A stretch of DNA of 64,000 nucleotides from JAUIKM01 sp964445695. GTDB taxonomy: Bacteria; Bacteroidota; Ignavibacteria; Kapaibacteriales; UBA7675. Made by a program: the position numbers and the translations under genes. Under the pieces are notes generated by a model. The model saw only the letters and a list, made by a program, of their open reading frames with translations. It did not search any database and was not told the origin of the DNA. Location of the stretch: contig CAYULF010000023.1 of the NCBI GenBank assembly GCA_964445695.1, positions 40,203 through 104,202 on the forward strand, given 5' to 3'. Below, piece after piece: positions 62,001 through 64,000 of the stretch; position 1 is the first letter of the stretch; each line of letters opens with the position of its first letter.

Positions 62001-62463
62001 CGTCGACGCCAACAATGAGTTTGCTATGCGCATCGCCAAGATGTACTGGAATTGGGCAAAAAAACGCAATATGCGCATCGACGTGCTGGAGGAAGTCGGC
62101 GGCGAAGGCCGCGAGCCCTTCCGACTGCTGATGGCCGTTTCCGGCTTCGGCGCGCTGCACATCCTGCGCCTGGAGCGCGGCCTGCACGCCTTTGAACTCA
62201 ACGGCGAAAAACGCAATGCCGAACGTTCGATGGTGCGCGTACGCGTCGTGCCGCAGCCGCTCGTGCAGAGCGCACCCGACTACGACGCGCTGGCCGCCGC
62301 GCGCGACGCGCTGGAGCAGGAAGACGACAAGGCCGCCAAAATCATCCGGCGCTACCAGAAAGAACCGACGCCGCTCGTGCGCGACGTGGAGCGCAAGTGG
62401 CGCTCCGGCCGCCTGGACCGCGTACTGGACGGCGAGTTCGACGTGATCGGCGCCGGGTCCTGA
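59068..62463 (+). CDS. Membrane-anchored ClpA/B-like double AAA+ ATPase
   Basis: 1131 residues. One N-terminal membrane helix (FAFVLSMALMGGLLYLLY), then a helical region with no Clp_N repeats. AAA+ domain 1: Walker A GEPGVGKSS at 283-291, Walker B VLWIIDNIH with Asp347, but Asn348 replaces the catalytic Glu. AAA+ domain 2: GPTGTGKT 557-564, LLDEFEKA with Asp626-Glu627, IIIMTSNLGAAG, and ClpB-type arginine-finger region RREFVNRIDRVVVF. A ClpB C-terminal domain is followed by ~300 extra charged residues, including ESEERFEVLARAEYMDRVEE. Works as a protein remodelling machine at the inner membrane, with domain 1 binding but probably not hydrolysing ATP. Substrate unknown. Confidence 0.88.
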   Translation: MDFSSIFAFVLSMALMGGLLYLLYRRGMLKISVGMADGASDPAAPPDVYTHAANLNNFWSQQPPLADLRRHADYKAGVELLLKQQRNPEELSEYLEGNNAIAACMAADALLQLKHNHALAPLLNAMPQWDAAALRVLLDVVDKLAEKQAVAWRVLLAMAECDYDDKEVRLLRAFLLTRKSKGDSPTADDIKDGIDFSTRASMLMLLHRLEIEELEPLANSLTPPPQPAADLDELEEFALVRRPTDAVEDVNRHLIEHRALTQTAQKIEQGFSAEATRSAVVVGEPGVGKSSLVAIIERRLLSKGWTVVRASAAHIMSGQKYIGELEQRTLQLVESLCEAKNVLWIIDNIHELSLAGRHQFSSFSILDTILPYIERGDITVLGETASRAWERLVTSRPLVRSAFDVHRIEATNESQTLDIVKTWVRAYSRGRRDALLNDKTIAEAMELSNQFLNRDAAPGNILRFLDITRSAVEAATPGKQRAINAEDLISTLSQVTGLPRTILDDRAELNLSELRAFFNERVFGQEEAVDCLVDRVAMIKAGLTDPTRPLGVFLFVGPTGTGKTEIAKSLAQFLFGSAERMIRLDMSEFGTPESLGRLMGDSREISENVSLTHEIRRQPFSVVLLDEFEKAAPAVWDLFLQVFDDGRLTDRGGSTADFRHSIIIMTSNLGAAGARARIGFDQTAEDFEAGRVEDVVGQVFRREFVNRIDRVVVFHPLKREIMRDLLHKELHAVLKRRGLRSRTWAVEWDESAINFLLERGYTADLGARPLKRAIERYLLSPLAKTIVANQFPDGDQFLHVRAAKNNNQLEVEFIDPDQDAGSRQGELFPSFEDRAADDGTEPRTRDMVMDARGSVAEVAHLSLKVSELDSRITASEWEEAKERALADASSPEFWESEERFEVLARAEYMDRVEEAMRTARRLLEKLAEEVEEGSYPPRLVQRLAQQVYLLGLALDCLECGEEQDAFVQVEAVREGAKRVDANNEFAMRIAKMYWNWAKKRNMRIDVLEEVGGEGREPFRLLMAVSGFGALHILRLERGLHAFELNGEKRNAERSMVRVRVVPQPLVQSAPDYDALAAARDALEQEDDKAAKIIRRYQKEPTPLVRDVERKWRSGRLDRVLDGEFDVIGAGS

Positions 62464-62553
62464 CCGCGACCGCGCCGGCAGAAAGCAGAAATCATCGCAG
62501 GGCGGTGCAGCCGCTCGCAATAGCCATACTGAGTACCAAACGGGGCTCGTGCC

Positions 62554-63882
<1,329 letters not shown>

Positions 63883-64000
63883 AATGTTTCTCACCGGCTT
63901 CTGACCGGGTGGTTTGAGGCTGTGAGCGGGAAGCACAACAGCCAAATTACGTGAAACTACGTAGGAGCTGTGAGGTACTGTGTTAAAAGTCAAGCTCATG
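63883..64000. other. Window end, no gene seen
   Basis: 118 bp after the UMF1 gene with no frame of note; an ATG at 63998-64000 could begin a gene that runs out of the window. Confidence 0.3.

Overview
The window looks like a chromosomal segment of a free-living bacterium of the Bacteroidota/Chlorobi (FCB) assemblage, moderately GC-rich. The main evidence is two secreted proteins ending in type IX secretion (T9SS) C-terminal sorting domains (2572-6753, 7111-9180), a helical-repeat protein of a type common in Bacteroidota (571-2139), a TPR-LuxR regulator, and general scarcity of strong Shine-Dalgarno sites. A lineage near Ignavibacteria/Kapabacteria is possible, but I cannot fix the genus. I saw no rRNA, tRNA, CRISPR array, transposase or integrase.

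Layout. 1-14.2 kb: surface/secreted and regulatory genes (helical-repeat protein, subtilisin-like T9SS protease, second T9SS protein, TPR-LuxR regulator, IPT/TIG lipoprotein), interleaved with a dispersed non-coding element; two nearly identical copies flank the lipoprotein gene. 14.2-27.9 kb: minus-strand housekeeping genes (RNase R, a GAF-GAF-degenerate GGDEF membrane protein, an exported protein, NUDIX, ndk, sucD with an odd Lys/Ala tail, folD, two Tat subunits, pssA, psd). 28.0-33.6 kb: plus-strand dnaN-recF-dciA-like-gyrB-LytR_C-rsfS block. 33.8-42.5 kb: a YejABEF-like oligopeptide/microcin-C-type ABC importer with two paralogous binding lipoproteins, two permeases and two ATPases, closed by a strong terminator. 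42.7-47.8 kb: three small exported proteins, a small conserved hypothetical and a large zinc metalloprotease lipoprotein. 47.9-49.2 kb: non-coding repeats.

49.2-58.4 kb is the most interesting region: a tandem family of three STAND/NLR-like receptors, each a ~140-residue helical N-terminal domain ending in an Asn-rich beta-like motif, an NB-ARC-type NTPase, and about ten kinesin-light-chain-type TPRs. Copy 3 is one 920-codon frame. Copies 1 and 2 are each split into a short N-terminal ORF and a long NB-ARC-TPR ORF in the -1 frame. Both splits sit at an A9 tract containing A AAA AAG in the correct reading frame for -1 slippage. The -1 frame is conserved from the slip site onward, ahead of any plausible start codon, and the predicted fusions are 918 and 925 residues against 920 for copy 3. 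I infer programmed -1 frameshifting or transcriptional slippage making two products per gene: abundant free N-terminal domain plus rarer full-length receptor. The copies share a promoter-like element 59-60 nt before the start, and each is followed by a near-perfect palindrome. A homopolymer assembly error is the main alternative.

59.1-63.9 kb: a membrane-anchored ClpA/B-like double AAA+ ATPase whose first ATPase site lacks the Walker B glutamate, then a UMF1-type MFS transporter. The receptor cluster resembles known bacterial NLR-related defence proteins; a defence role is inference from architecture only.
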